DNA from: Acidiluteibacter sp963716125 | Lineage (GTDB): Bacteria > Bacteroidota > Bacteroidia > Flavobacteriales_E > Vicingaceae | Direction: 5' to 3' | Assembly (NCBI GenBank): GCA_963716125.1 | Contig: OY970294.1 | Span: forward strand, 620,001-684,000 | DNA length: 64,000 nt | Part shown: in pieces, positions 46,821 to 54,919 of the stretch | Position numbering within the stretch: position 1 is the first letter of the stretch | Layout of the letters: each line of letters begins with the position of its first letter | The notes under the pieces: model-generated | Told to the model about the DNA's origin: nothing | The model's database searches: none | The model's input: only the letters and a program-made list of their open reading frames with translations | Made by a program: the position numbers and the translations under genes

Positions 46821-47341
46821 TGTCTAAATCATCAAATTATAAAGGGATAGTTGTCATTGGTTCTATTCTTATTCCTGTTGTAGTAGCCTTATTGTATTTA
46901 ATGCCTAAAGAGGGAGCAGACTTTTCTAACTATGCTTTCTTGCCTAAATTAAATGCTGTTATAAATAGTGTTACGGCTGTTGTATTAATTTGTGCTTTCT
47001 TGGCAGTAAAATATCGCTCATTTATATTGCACAAACAACTCATGTTAAGTGCTGTTTGTTTGTCTATTTTATTCTTAGTAGGATATGTAATTTATCATGC
47101 CACTACACCATCTACACCTTATGGCGGGGAAGGTTCTATTCGTATTGTTTACTTTACTTTTTTATTAACCCATATTGTATTGGCTATTGCCATGGTTCCC
47201 TTGGTATTGATAACCTTATCAAGAGCCTTAACTTCAAAATTTGATAAACATAAGAAAATAGCTCGTTGGACTTTACCAATTTGGTTATACGTTAGTATTA
47301 CTGGAGTTATCGTTTATTTAATGATTTCTCCCTATTATTAA
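46820..47341 (+). CDS. DUF420 domain-containing membrane protein
   Basis: This 173-residue protein has about five membrane helices; the block YHATTPSTPYGGEGSIRIVY and TLPIWLYVSITGVIVYLMI are typical of DUF420 proteins next to aa3 oxidase genes. Role not established. Start overlaps the sco stop by one base. Confidence 0.9.
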   Translation: MSKSSNYKGIVVIGSILIPVVVALLYLMPKEGADFSNYAFLPKLNAVINSVTAVVLICAFLAVKYRSFILHKQLMLSAVCLSILFLVGYVIYHATTPSTPYGGEGSIRIVYFTFLLTHIVLAIAMVPLVLITLSRALTSKFDKHKKIARWTLPIWLYVSITGVIVYLMISPYY

Positions 47342-47372
47342 TTGTGTTTCATCTTTTATGTGGTTAACTTTG
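47342..47372 (+). promoter_or_regulatory. Candidate promoter of the small gene at 47378
   Basis: TTG at 47342-47344 and TAACTTTG at 47365-47372 are spaced 20 bases apart, close to the TTTG-N19-TAnnTTTG consensus. The ATG follows 5 bases later, giving a very short leader. Confidence 0.45.
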
Positions 47373-47377
47373 TAGCG

Positions 47378-47635
47378 ATGAAAAATAATCTTAAAAATAC
47401 AATTATAAAAGGAGCTGCTTTGCTGCTGTTTCTTAGTGTTTTTATTTCGAATTCATTTTCTCAATGCAGCATGTGTAAAGCTGTGTTAGAAAGCAACTTA
47501 GAAAGTGGAGATAGTGCCTTAGGAAAAGGTATAAATGATGGTATTATGTATTTAATGGCATTTCCATACCTACTTTTTGGCTTGGTTGCATACTTTTTTT
47601 ACAGACATCATAAAAAGCAGCAAACAGCTGCATAG
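47378..47635 (+). CDS. Small exported CxxC membrane protein near oxidase genes
   Basis: This 85-residue protein has a signal-like N-terminal helix, CSMCKAVLESN right after it, and one C-terminal helix (IMYLMAFPYLLFGLVAYFFY) ending in basic residues. Similar unnamed proteins accompany DUF420/oxidase genes in Bacteroidota. Function unknown; the CxxC could bind a metal or act in redox. The frame opens 12 codons earlier with TTG at 47342, but that lies in a promoter-like sequence. Confidence 0.7.
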   Translation: MKNNLKNTIIKGAALLLFLSVFISNSFSQCSMCKAVLESNLESGDSALGKGINDGIMYLMAFPYLLFGLVAYFFYRHHKKQQTAA

Positions 47636-47673
47636 CGTTCTTTGATCCAATAATTATTGGATTTAAAATTATA

Positions 47674-47790
47674 CTTATCAAGAAAGGTGGAGGGAAAGGC
47701 CCTGTGAAACCTTAGCAACCATCCCGATTTATTCGGGAAAGGTGCTAATTCCTTTAGAATTATAACCGATAGTAATCGGGTAAAGATGAG
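47674..47790 (+). ncRNA. SAM-I (S-box) riboswitch aptamer
   Basis: The S-box core is clear: CTTATCAAGAAAGGTGGAGG, then GGCCCTGTGAAACCTTAGCA, followed by the P3 hairpin CCCGATTTATTCGGG, AAGGTGCTAATTCC, P4 hairpin CCGATAGTAATCGG, and the closing P1 strand GATGAG. SAM binding closes P1. It precedes metH, so it shuts off methionine synthase when SAM is plentiful. Confidence 0.95.
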
Positions 47791-47810
47791 TCAAAAGATA
47801 TAAAAAATAC

Positions 47811-47850
47811 AAAGCCCTTTTGACTATATGTTGAAAGGGCTTTTTTTATT
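47811..47850 (+). terminator. Riboswitch-controlled intrinsic terminator of metH
   Basis: Stem AAAGCCCTTT (47811-47820) pairs with AAAGGGCTTT (47834-47843), 13-base loop, followed by a T-run. The 9-base AGTCAAAAG at 47789-47797 can pair with CTTTTGACT at 47817-47825, the competing antiterminator formed when SAM is absent. Confidence 0.9.
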
Positions 47851-47855
47851 GAATT

Positions 47856-50800
47856 ATGAAAATTGAAGATATTTTAAAAGAGAGAATTTTAGTGTTGGAT
47901 GGTGCTATGGGTACTATGATTCAACAGTATAAATTATCCGAGGAAGATTTTAGAGGTGAAACATTTAAAAATCATCATAAACCTTTGAGAGGTAATAATG
48001 ATTTGCTTTCAATCACGCGTCCGGATATTATTAAAGCTATTCACGCTGCTTATTTTGAAGCAGGATCTGATATCGTGGAAACAAATACTTTTTCAGGAAA
48101 TAGTATCGCACAAGATGACTATGAATTGGCCGAATATGTTTACCAAATTAATTATGAATCAGCAAAAATAGCCAGAGAAGTAGCGGACGAGTTTACCAAA
48201 AATGAACCACACAAACCAAGGTTTGTGGCAGGTTCAATGGGTCCAACCACTAAATTAGCTTCTATGTCTCCCGATGTAAATAATCCTGGTTTTAGAGCGA
48301 TAAATTTTGATCAATTAGTAAAAGCTTTCGGAGAACAAGCCAAAGGATTAATAGAAGGTGGTGCCGATATATTATTGATAGAAACTATTACAGATACGCT
48401 GAATGCCAAAGCAGCTTTATTTGCCATTGATACTATTTTTGAAGAGAAAGGAATACGATTGCCAATTATGATTTCAGGCACCATAACTGATGCTAGTGGT
48501 AGAACGCTTTCGGGTCAAACTGCTGAGGCATTTTTAATTTCTATTTCACATATGCCTTTGCTTTCAGTAGGTTTTAATTGTGCCCTAGGAGCTAAAGATA
48601 TGCGTCCTTATTTGGCAAATATTGGGAAGAATACGGAATTATTTGTGAGTGCGCACCCAAATGCTGGTTTGCCAAATGCCTTTGGAGAATACGATGAATC
48701 GCCTAATCAAATGGGTGGATTTATTGAAGATTTTATTAAAAGTGGCTTAGTTAATATTATTGGTGGTTGCTGTGGAACTACACCCGAACACATTAAAAAA
48801 ATAGCTGAAATAGCGGCTAAATATCCACCTAGACAGGCTAAAAAGCAAGTCGCAGTTCCTCATTTCAGCGGATTAGAGCCATTATACATCACAGAAAATA
48901 TAAATTTTGTAAATATCGGTGAACGTACCAATGTGACTGGTTCTAAAATGTTTGCACGATTGATTAAAGATAAAAAATATGAAGACGCTTTAGCTGTTGC
49001 CCTTCAGCAAGTAGAAGGTGGAGCTCAGATTATCGATGTCAATTTGGACGAAGGGATGTTAGAATCAGAAGAAGAAATGACTTCATTTTTAAATATGATG
49101 GCTTCTGATCCTGAAATATCTAGAATTCCTGTCATGATTGATTCTTCTAAATGGTCTGTAATTGAAGCGGGATTGAAATGTGTGCAAGGAAAATCGATTG
49201 TCAATTCAATTAGTTTAAAAGAAGGAGAAGAGAGTTTTATCAAACATGCCAAATTGGTTCGCAAATATGGGGCTGCAGTTATCGTAATGGCATTTGATGA
49301 AAATGGGCAAGCAGATAATTATGAAAAACGAATTAAAATCTGTGAAAGAGCTTACAAAATTCTGACCCAAACAGTTGGTTTTGCTCCAACGGATATCATC
49401 TTTGATCCTAATATTTTAACGATAGGAACAGGAATAGAAGAACACAATAATTATGCGGTTGACTTTTTTAAGGCTACAAGATGGATTAAGAAAAATTTGC
49501 CGGGTGCTTTAGTTAGTGGTGGTGTTAGTAATGTATCTTTTTCATTTAGAGGGAATAATGTAGTTCGTGAAGCAATGAATTCAGCTTTTTTATACCACGG
49601 TATCAAAGAAGGGTTGGATATGGGAATTGTAAATGCCGGAATGATTGAAGTGTACGAAGATATCCCGAAGGATTTGTTGGAAAGGGTAGAAGATGTACTT
49701 TTAAATAGAAGAGAAGATGCTACCGACCGATTAATGGAATTTGCGGAATCAGTAAAGGGAGATGGCAAAGTTGTAGTGCGTGATGAAAGTTGGAGAGAAG
49801 AGTCTGTTCAGAAACGTTTAACTCATTCATTGGTAAAAGGAATTGTAGAATACATAGTGCAAGACAGCGAAGAAGCTAGATTGCAATACGATGAGCCTTT
49901 AGAGGTTATTGAAGGGCCTTTGATGGACGGAATGAATGTGGTAGGAGATTTATTTGGATCGGGTAAAATGTTTTTACCACAAGTAGTGAAAAGTGCAAGA
50001 GTGATGAAAAAATCAGTTGCCTATTTATTGCCTTATATTGAAGAAGCTAAGAAAAGAGGTGGAGGTACAAAAAAGAATGCGGGTAAAATACTGATGGCTA
50101 CCGTTAAAGGGGATGTACACGATATAGGAAAAAATATTGTAGGGGTAGTTTTAGCTTGTAACAACTTTGAAGTAATCGATTTAGGGGTAATGGTTCCTTG
50201 TGAAAAAATACTGGAAGAGGCCATCAAGCACGAGGTAGATGTGATTGGTTTAAGTGGTTTGATAACCCCTTCACTAGATGAGATGGTTTATGTAGCTACG
50301 GAAATGGAACGTTTAGGATTTAAAATTCCTCTATTGATTGGTGGAGCCACTACTTCCAAAGCGCATACTGCAGTAAAAATTGCTCATAATTATAGTCAGC
50401 CGGTGGTACATATTCTAGATGCTTCGAGAAGTGTGCCTGTAGCCAGTACTTTATTAAGTGAAAACAAAGAGGCTAGAAAAAAATTCTTATCCGATTTAGA
50501 TACTGAATACGATCAAGTTAGGGAAGCCCATAAAGGTAGGTTGGCACATAAAGAGTATGTTTCTTATGAAGATGCAATTGCCAATAAAACCAAAATAGAT
50601 TGGTCTAACGAAAAAATAGCGGCTCCAAAACAATTGGGTGTGCATGTGTTGAAAGATTATTCTATTGAAGAAATTTCAAAATTTATTGACTGGACACCTT
50701 ATTTTAGTGCCTGGGAGTTAAAAGGTAAGTATCCAAAGATATTTAAGGATGAATATGTAGGTGAAGAGGCTAAAAAAGTATTTGATGATGCTCAAAAAAT

Positions 50801-51527
50801 GCTAAAAACAATTATCGAAGAAAAGTGGTTACAAGCCAACGGAGTTTATGGTATTTGGGCTGCTAATACCTCAGGAGATGATATAGAAATATATGGTGAA
50901 AAGGAAGGGCAAATTGAAACGGTGTTGCATACATTAAGACAACAAAATAAGAAAGCTGCGAATGTTCCTAATCAAAGTTTATCTGACTTTATAGCGCCCA
51001 AAGAAAGTGGCAAAAGTGATTATATTGGTGCATTTGCAGTTACAGCAGGAATAGGTATAGAAAAACATTTGGAGAAATTTGAAGCGGAGCATGATGATTA
51101 TAATAGCATCATCTTAAAAGCATTGGCAGATAGATTGGCAGAAGCATTTGCTGAATTATTACACCAAAGAGTGAGGAGAGAATTTTGGGGCTTTGCCACC
51201 GACGAAAAGTTAGAGAACGAAGATCTAATCAAAGAAAAATATCGTGGAATTCGTCCTGCGGCTGGTTATCCTGCTTGCCCTGATCATACAGAGAAAGCTC
51301 TTATATTTGATATGCTTGATGCTACTAAAAATACCGATATTCTGCTAACAGAAAGTTTTGCGATGTATCCCACAGCTGCGGTGAGTGGATTGTACTTTGC
51401 AAGCCCACATGCTAAATATTTTGGTTTAGGAAAGATAGGAAAAGATCAAATTGAAAAATATGCTGTTAGAAAAGACATGGATGAAGCAATTGTGGAAAGA
51501 TGGTTGTCGCCAAATTTGAATTATTGA
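47856..51527 (+). CDS. metH: Methionine synthase (cobalamin-dependent)
   Basis: This 1223-residue enzyme transfers a methyl group from methyltetrahydrofolate to homocysteine through cobalamin. Domains in order: homocysteine-binding (GAMGTMIQ near 17; Zn ligands GGCCGTTPEH near 303), pterin-binding (NIGERTNVTGSKMF, about 355), B12 cap, B12-binding with DVHDIGKNIVGVVL (about 753; His axial ligand) and SAM-binding reactivation domain (RPAAGYPACPDH near 1140). Length is full. ATG lies 6 bases after the riboswitch terminator T-run. Confidence 0.97.
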   Translation: MKIEDILKERILVLDGAMGTMIQQYKLSEEDFRGETFKNHHKPLRGNNDLLSITRPDIIKAIHAAYFEAGSDIVETNTFSGNSIAQDDYELAEYVYQINYESAKIAREVADEFTKNEPHKPRFVAGSMGPTTKLASMSPDVNNPGFRAINFDQLVKAFGEQAKGLIEGGADILLIETITDTLNAKAALFAIDTIFEEKGIRLPIMISGTITDASGRTLSGQTAEAFLISISHMPLLSVGFNCALGAKDMRPYLANIGKNTELFVSAHPNAGLPNAFGEYDESPNQMGGFIEDFIKSGLVNIIGGCCGTTPEHIKKIAEIAAKYPPRQAKKQVAVPHFSGLEPLYITENINFVNIGERTNVTGSKMFARLIKDKKYEDALAVALQQVEGGAQIIDVNLDEGMLESEEEMTSFLNMMASDPEISRIPVMIDSSKWSVIEAGLKCVQGKSIVNSISLKEGEESFIKHAKLVRKYGAAVIVMAFDENGQADNYEKRIKICERAYKILTQTVGFAPTDIIFDPNILTIGTGIEEHNNYAVDFFKATRWIKKNLPGALVSGGVSNVSFSFRGNNVVREAMNSAFLYHGIKEGLDMGIVNAGMIEVYEDIPKDLLERVEDVLLNRREDATDRLMEFAESVKGDGKVVVRDESWREESVQKRLTHSLVKGIVEYIVQDSEEARLQYDEPLEVIEGPLMDGMNVVGDLFGSGKMFLPQVVKSARVMKKSVAYLLPYIEEAKKRGGGTKKNAGKILMATVKGDVHDIGKNIVGVVLACNNFEVIDLGVMVPCEKILEEAIKHEVDVIGLSGLITPSLDEMVYVATEMERLGFKIPLLIGGATTSKAHTAVKIAHNYSQPVVHILDASRSVPVASTLLSENKEARKKFLSDLDTEYDQVREAHKGRLAHKEYVSYEDAIANKTKIDWSNEKIAAPKQLGVHVLKDYSIEEISKFIDWTPYFSAWELKGKYPKIFKDEYVGEEAKKVFDDAQKMLKTIIEEKWLQANGVYGIWAANTSGDDIEIYGEKEGQIETVLHTLRQQNKKAANVPNQSLSDFIAPKESGKSDYIGAFAVTAGIGIEKHLEKFEAEHDDYNSIILKALADRLAEAFAELLHQRVRREFWGFATDEKLENEDLIKEKYRGIRPAAGYPACPDHTEKALIFDMLDATKNTDILLTESFAMYPTAAVSGLYFASPHAKYFGLGKIGKDQIEKYAVRKDMDEAIVERWLSPNLNY

Positions 51528-52115
51528 TAGTTTAGTTGATGAGTAACTTGCTGAAAATATCAACTTGTATTTTTTTGGAGTTTAATTGATTGATTTTGGT
51601 GGGTTAAGCGAGGTACGTAGACTGTAAGAAAACATTGGTTTTATAGTCAAGAAGCGCAAACTAAGTTTAGACATAAAAAAAACCTCAGAAATTATCTGAG
51701 GTTGTTTATTTTTTTTGAGTGCACCATAAATGCAAATGATTAATGGGACACTTATTGCTTGCAAATATACGAATAATTTATAGTTCAATCGCTATATTTA
51801 TATCCTAATTTACTTGTGATGATGTCCTTTATTACACTATCCCTGCCATTTATTTATAAAGATGTTATCATAGAAATTTTTTAAACCCTAAAGATAAGGA
51901 TTCGTCTTTGAAATAGAAGTGAACAATACAGTTAGACTCTGTTTCATTCTTTTCATAAAGTTTAGCAACTGTATGTCCTGAAATTTCAGTTATATTACTT
52001 ATCTTAATGCATTCAATATCAAAAAATTATATCATGATGCCGATCTGAGCAGAAGCATTCTTAAACCACCCCAATAGCAACTAAAAATTGTCAATTGTCC
52101 CTTGTCAATTTACAA
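51528..52115. other. Spacer with a terminator and a possible gene remnant
   Basis: No full gene. A terminator lies at 51681-51703. On the minus strand an open frame at 51868-52026 (52 codons, no start, about EISGHTVAKLYEKNETESN) looks coding-like but is cut by a stop upstream; it may be a remnant. The remaining sequence shows nothing recognisable. Confidence 0.5.
51681..51703 (+). terminator. Intrinsic terminator downstream of metH
   Basis: AACCTCAGA (51681-51689) pairs with TCTGAGGTT (51695-51703) around a 5-base loop; T-rich sequence follows and an A-run precedes, so it may work both ways. It lies 154 bases after the metH stop. Confidence 0.7.
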
Positions 52116-52883
52116 TTACCCAATTTTCCTCTCCAACCAAGCATCCAATATTTGATTAAATTCTTCAGGATGTTCCATCATAGCAGCATGGCCACATTTA
52201 TCTATCCAAAAAAGCTCTGAATCAGGTATTTTATCGTGAAACTCTTCCGCCACTTTTGGTGGTGTAATGGTATCGTCTTTTCCCCAAATTAAACAAGCAG
52301 GCATTTTAAACTTGGTTAAGTCTTTTTCCATATTATGACGAATAGCAGATTTTGCTAAAGCTAAGATTCTAATCAATTTAGAACGATCATTTACAATTTC
52401 ATGTACTTCGTCTACTAATTCATCAGTTGCAACTGCAGGATCATAAAAAGTAACTGCAATTTTTTGACGCAAATATTCTTTGTCTTCTCTTCGTGGAAAA
52501 GAACCTCCAAAAGCATTTTCATACAAACCAGAACTGCCAGTTAAAACCATAGAATGAACTTTATCTGGATTTTTTAAAGAGTAAACCAATGCAATATGAC
52601 CTCCCAAAGAGTTTCCTAAAATAGTGAAATTGTTGTAGCCCTTAAATTTGATAAACTCTTGAATAAATTTAGCCATTCCGCCAACGCTCGTCTTTAATAG
52701 TGGAGCAGTAAATAATGGCATAATTGGCACAACTACTTTGTATTTTTTTGAAAATCGATCAATTACTTCACTAAAATTACTTAAAGCGCCAAATAAACCA
52801 TGCAAAATAACGATGGTATGACCTTCGCCTTTTTCTAAGTATTCAAACTTTCCTTCTTTGATTATATCGCTCTCGTGACCCAT
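52116..52883 (-). CDS. Alpha/beta hydrolase
   Basis: This 255-residue protein has the nucleophile elbow ILGNSLGGHIAL (Ser92), the oxyanion HGLFG (about 28-32), acid in IWGKDDTITPP, and His in KCGHAAMMEHPEEF. The catalytic triad is complete. No signal peptide. Substrate unknown. It precedes the dcw cluster divergently. Confidence 0.88.
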   Translation of the reverse strand: MGHESDIIKEGKFEYLEKGEGHTIVILHGLFGALSNFSEVIDRFSKKYKVVVPIMPLFTAPLLKTSVGGMAKFIQEFIKFKGYNNFTILGNSLGGHIALVYSLKNPDKVHSMVLTGSSGLYENAFGGSFPRREDKEYLRQKIAVTFYDPAVATDELVDEVHEIVNDRSKLIRILALAKSAIRHNMEKDLTKFKMPACLIWGKDDTITPPKVAEEFHDKIPDSELFWIDKCGHAAMMEHPEEFNQILDAWLERKIG

Positions 52884-53061
52884 AAAATTCTGCTTTCCCC
52901 AAATGTAGGATAAAATTTTTTCTAATCCTTATTTTTTTAGCTGTTCTGTTTTAACAAACTCATGTTGAAAATATTTAGTCTCAATATTTAGACTTTACCA
53001 CATTAAACTAAACTTTGAAAATTCACTATTTACAGCCATTCTAGGCAATAATACCGCTTTA

Positions 53062-53110
53062 AAAGTGTTAAAGTTATCAACAAAGTGGTAGAAAGTGGTA
53101 GATTGTGGTA
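53062..53110 (+). promoter_or_regulatory. MraZ operator (10-base direct repeats)
   Basis: Three consecutive 10-base units, CAAAGTGGTA, GAAAGTGGTA and GATTGTGGTA (53081-53110), follow two poorer units from 53062 (AAAGTGTTA). MraZ is known to bind short GTGG/AAAGTG-type direct repeats upstream of its own operon. They lie 55 bases before the mraZ ATG. Confidence 0.75.
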
Positions 53111-53164
53111 AAATCTTCGTTATTTTTACCAACTATTATCACAAAGCATTAATTAGAAGCTATT

Positions 53165-53635
53165 ATGGCAAACTTCATAGGCGAATTTGAGTGTAAGCTC
53201 GACCCGAAAGGGCGTTTGATGATGCCTGCAGGTCTTAGAAAACAGTTAGATCCTGCTGCGCAGGAAAGCTTTGTTTTAAATAGAGGTTTTGAAAAATGCT
53301 TGGTGCTTTATCCCAAAAATGAATGGGAGCATATTAGTAAAGAAGTCAATCAGCTCAATCAATATGTGAAGAAAAATAGGGATTTTATCCGCTATTTCTA
53401 TCGTGGTGCTACCGAGTTAGCGTTAGATAGTACCGGAAGAGTGCTTTTTCCAAAACGTTTATTGGAGTATGCGGATGTGGCAAAGGAAGTAGTGCTTTTT
53501 GCTTATTCCAACAGAATTGAAGTGTGGGATAAAAAGACATATGATGGTTTGTTGACCGATGAACCTGAAGATTTTGCAAATCTTGCAGAAGAGGTAATGG
53601 GAAATAAAAAAGAGGAAGATGGCGGAATATCATAA
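53165..53635 (+). CDS. mraZ: Transcriptional regulator MraZ
   Basis: This 156-residue protein has two SpoVT/AbrB-like repeats: GEFECKLDPKGRLMMP (about 5-20) and TELALDSTGRVLFPKRLL (about 82-100). It is the first gene of the division and cell-wall cluster and autorepresses it through repeats upstream. Overlaps rsmH by 17 bases. Confidence 0.97.
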   Translation: MANFIGEFECKLDPKGRLMMPAGLRKQLDPAAQESFVLNRGFEKCLVLYPKNEWEHISKEVNQLNQYVKKNRDFIRYFYRGATELALDSTGRVLFPKRLLEYADVAKEVVLFAYSNRIEVWDKKTYDGLLTDEPEDFANLAEEVMGNKKEEDGGIS

Positions 53636-54527
53636 TCCTGTAATGCTTCAAGAAAGTGTTAGTGGTTTAGATATCAAGCCAAGTGGAATATACATCGACT
53701 TAACTTTTGGAGGAGGTGGTCATTCCAAAGCGATCTTAAATTTATTAGGTGAAAATGGGAAACTGTATGCTTTTGATCGTGATCCAGATGCAGCAGAAAA
53801 TCAAATGGATGATGATCGGTTTGAGCTGATTGCACAAGATTTTAAGTTTTTGAAAAACTACTTAAGGTTTTATAGAATAGATCAAGTCGATGGCATATTG
53901 GCTGATTTAGGAGTGTCTTCTCACCAATTTGATGAAGCCAAAAGAGGTTTTTCTATTCGATTTGATGGGCCATTAGATATGCGGATGGATCAAAAATCGC
54001 CATTGACTGCTGCAACTGTGGTTAATGATTATAGCGAGGAAGATTTGGCTAATGTGCTTTTTCAATATGGAGAATTGAGAAACTCTAGAAGAATAGCACA
54101 GATAATTGTAAATGCAAGAACAACAGAAAAAATAAAAACAATTGAAGAGTTGAAAAGGGTTTTGCAACCCATCACTCCGGGTGGAAGAGAGAATAAATTT
54201 TTAGCACTAGTTTTTCAAGCTATTAGAATCGAAGTTAACAATGAGTTGGAATCTTTAAAGGCATTTTTAGAGCAATCCATTGAATTATTGAAAATAGGAG
54301 GAAGGTTGTCAGTGATAACTTATCATTCATTGGAAGATAGACTGGTAAAAAATATAATGCAGAAAGGAAAATTTAGTGGGGAAATTGAAAAGGATTTTTA
54401 TGGAAATAAGCTGACTCCTTTTGAATTGATTAATCGGAAACCGATTTTACCTAGTAGTGAAGAAATTGCAGCAAACAATAGAGCAAGAAGTGCCAAATTA
54501 AGAATAGCAGAGAAAAAAGAAATATGA
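53619..54527 (+). CDS. rsmH: 16S rRNA (cytosine1402-N4)-methyltransferase
   Basis: This 302-residue SAM-dependent methyltransferase modifies C1402 of 16S rRNA. It has the SAM motif DLTFGGGGHSKAIL (about 28-41), ILADLGVSSHQFDEAKRGFS and SVITYHSLEDRLVK. Overlaps mraZ by 17 bases and the ftsL-like gene by 4 bases (ATGA). Confidence 0.97.
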   Translation: MAEYHNPVMLQESVSGLDIKPSGIYIDLTFGGGGHSKAILNLLGENGKLYAFDRDPDAAENQMDDDRFELIAQDFKFLKNYLRFYRIDQVDGILADLGVSSHQFDEAKRGFSIRFDGPLDMRMDQKSPLTAATVVNDYSEEDLANVLFQYGELRNSRRIAQIIVNARTTEKIKTIEELKRVLQPITPGGRENKFLALVFQAIRIEVNNELESLKAFLEQSIELLKIGGRLSVITYHSLEDRLVKNIMQKGKFSGEIEKDFYGNKLTPFELINRKPILPSSEEIAANNRARSAKLRIAEKKEI

Positions 54528-54919
54528 ATAAGCTTAAGAAAAAAGAAGAAGAGCAAGCGCCAAAACTCAAAGCATCTGAAGGTGCTAAAGGGGTAAAGGA
54601 TGTGCTGTCCGGAAATTTTCTTGGTGGTAAGAATGTGGTAGCTTCTCTACCATTTATTTTCTTTTTGGCATTTTTAGGAATTTGTTATATCGGCAATGGA
54701 TACCATGCTGAAAAAACAATTCGGAAACTCTATAAAACAAATAATGAAATAAAAGAATTGCGATCAGAGTACATCACTACTAAATCTGAGTTGATGTATA
54801 TCAGCAAGCAATCTCAAGTGGCAAGAGCAACTGAACATATTGGCTTGAGAGAATTGATAGAGCCGCCCAAAAAGATACTAGTAGAAAAAAAAGATAAAAA
54901 AATTAGAAAGATTGACTGA
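54524..54919 (+). CDS. FtsL-like cell division protein
   Basis: This 131-residue protein has a basic cytoplasmic N-terminus, one helix (SLPFIFFLAFLGICYIG, about 43-59) and a periplasmic coiled coil (KLYKTNNEIKELRSEYITTK). This is the bitopic pattern of Bacteroidota FtsL-like proteins in the slot between rsmH and ftsI. Ends KKIRKID, overlapping the likely ftsI TTG start. Confidence 0.88.
   Translation: MNKLKKKEEEQAPKLKASEGAKGVKDVLSGNFLGGKNVVASLPFIFFLAFLGICYIGNGYHAEKTIRKLYKTNNEIKELRSEYITTKSELMYISKQSQVARATEHIGLRELIEPPKKILVEKKDKKIRKID

Noticed and set aside
51582..51788. 68-codon minus-strand frame after metH
   Set aside because: It crosses the terminator hairpin and shows no domain or translation signal.
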